Positions 5,926 to 6,159 of a DNA stretch of 6,159 nt are shown in pieces. Position numbers and translations under genes: made by a program. A model generated the notes under the pieces. That model saw only the letters and a list, made by a program, of their open reading frames with translations. It did no database searches and had not been told where the DNA came from. The DNA is from an uncultured Candidatus Nemicrothrix sp. (GTDB lineage: Bacteria > Actinomycetota > Acidimicrobiia > Acidimicrobiales > Acidimicrobilacustridaceae). The DNA lies in assembly GCA_903827085.1 (NCBI GenBank), contig CAIKHC010000172.1:1-6159 (forward strand). The letters are read 5' to 3'. The first letter of the stretch is position 1. Every line of letters starts with the position of its first letter.

Positions 5926-6159
5926 CCGGGTACAGCCTCCTCGGCAAATTGCACAAGCACTTCAGCTAACTGGACCGGATGCTGTGCATGAATATCGTGA
6001 TGAGCCGGCGCGAACCAGTGCGCCCGACCATTCGGAAGAAGTTCGAGCGCTGCGTCTACGGCGACTCGCTTGTCGGTGGTCCAGGCAACGTCGCCGCTAT
6101 CAGCCGGCACCAGCAAAGTAGGAACGGTGATGAGTGCATAGCGCGTTGACGGTTGATGG
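5922..6159 (-). CDS. α/β-hydrolase family protein, C-terminal fragment (5' end outside the window)
   Basis: About 78 residues are visible, reading continuously from the window edge to TGA at 5922-5924. A TTG at 6116 could be mistaken for a start. The frame stays open upstream of it and the residues there (ending ITVPTLLVPADSGDV) are exactly the β-strand and acid-turn region of α/β-hydrolases, so the gene extends past 6159. Asp within PADSGD is a candidate for the catalytic acid. The first His of the AHHDIHAQHP stretch is a candidate for the catalytic base, followed by the usual final helix. The nucleophile serine would lie outside the window. The substrate is unknown. The stop overlaps the start of the fusion gene (ATGA), implying one operon and coupled translation. 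Confidence 0.8.
   Translation of the reverse strand, partial: HQPSTRYALITVPTLLVPADSGDVAWTTDKRVAVDAALELLPNGRAHWFAPAHHDIHAQHPVQLAEVLVQFAEEAVPG
5936..5942 (-). promoter_or_regulatory. Shine-Dalgarno of the S51/CysRS-like fusion gene
   Basis: The minus strand reads GAGGAGG, ending 10 bases before the ATG at 5925. It lies inside the 3' end of the hydrolase gene, so the fusion gene can be translated on its own as well as by coupling. Confidence 0.75.

Overview
The window looks like chromosomal DNA from a moderately GC-rich actinobacterium. An Acidimicrobiia or Ilumatobacter-like origin is my guess. It rests on the moderately high GC, frequent GTG starts, tightly packed genes with 4-base overlaps, and the flavour of the SDR and α/β-hydrolase proteins. 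No rRNA or other marker gene is present, so the placement is not proven. I see no mobile element, CRISPR array, tRNA or phage gene.

Left part (1-1967), plus strand. An unrecognised, probably 5'-truncated ORF (3-329) may be the C-terminal domain of a TetR-like regulator. It is followed by an 8-bp (+3) inverted repeat and a classical SDR oxidoreductase (438-1124). Next come a YbjQ/UPF0145 family protein with a strong Shine-Dalgarno (1228-1575), a leader-like stretch containing a perfect 9-bp inverted repeat, and a 57-residue two-helix membrane protein (1708-1881).

Centre (1968-4623), plus strand. A complete metal-uptake ABC operon is present: lipoprotein metal-binding protein, ATPase, then membrane permease, with both junctions overlapping by 4 bases (GTGA and ATGA). 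The binding protein captures a divalent metal outside the membrane, the permease (as a dimer) forms the channel, and the ATPase drives transport. The inferred His-His-His-Asp ligand set favours zinc, although Mn is not excluded. No regulator gene or obvious Zur box is visible.

Right part (4624-6159), minus strand. An operon pointing the other way meets the permease stop codon with no bases between. Its last gene (4624-5925) encodes an unusual protein. The N-terminal half resembles peptidase S51/cyanophycinase (class I glutamine amidotransferase-like fold), and the C-terminal part resembles the C-terminal tRNA-binding region of cysteinyl-tRNA synthetase without any synthetase catalytic domain. 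It is 4-base coupled to an α/β-hydrolase whose 5' end lies beyond the window. The fusion protein is the most interesting item here. The rest is largely ordinary housekeeping and transport content.
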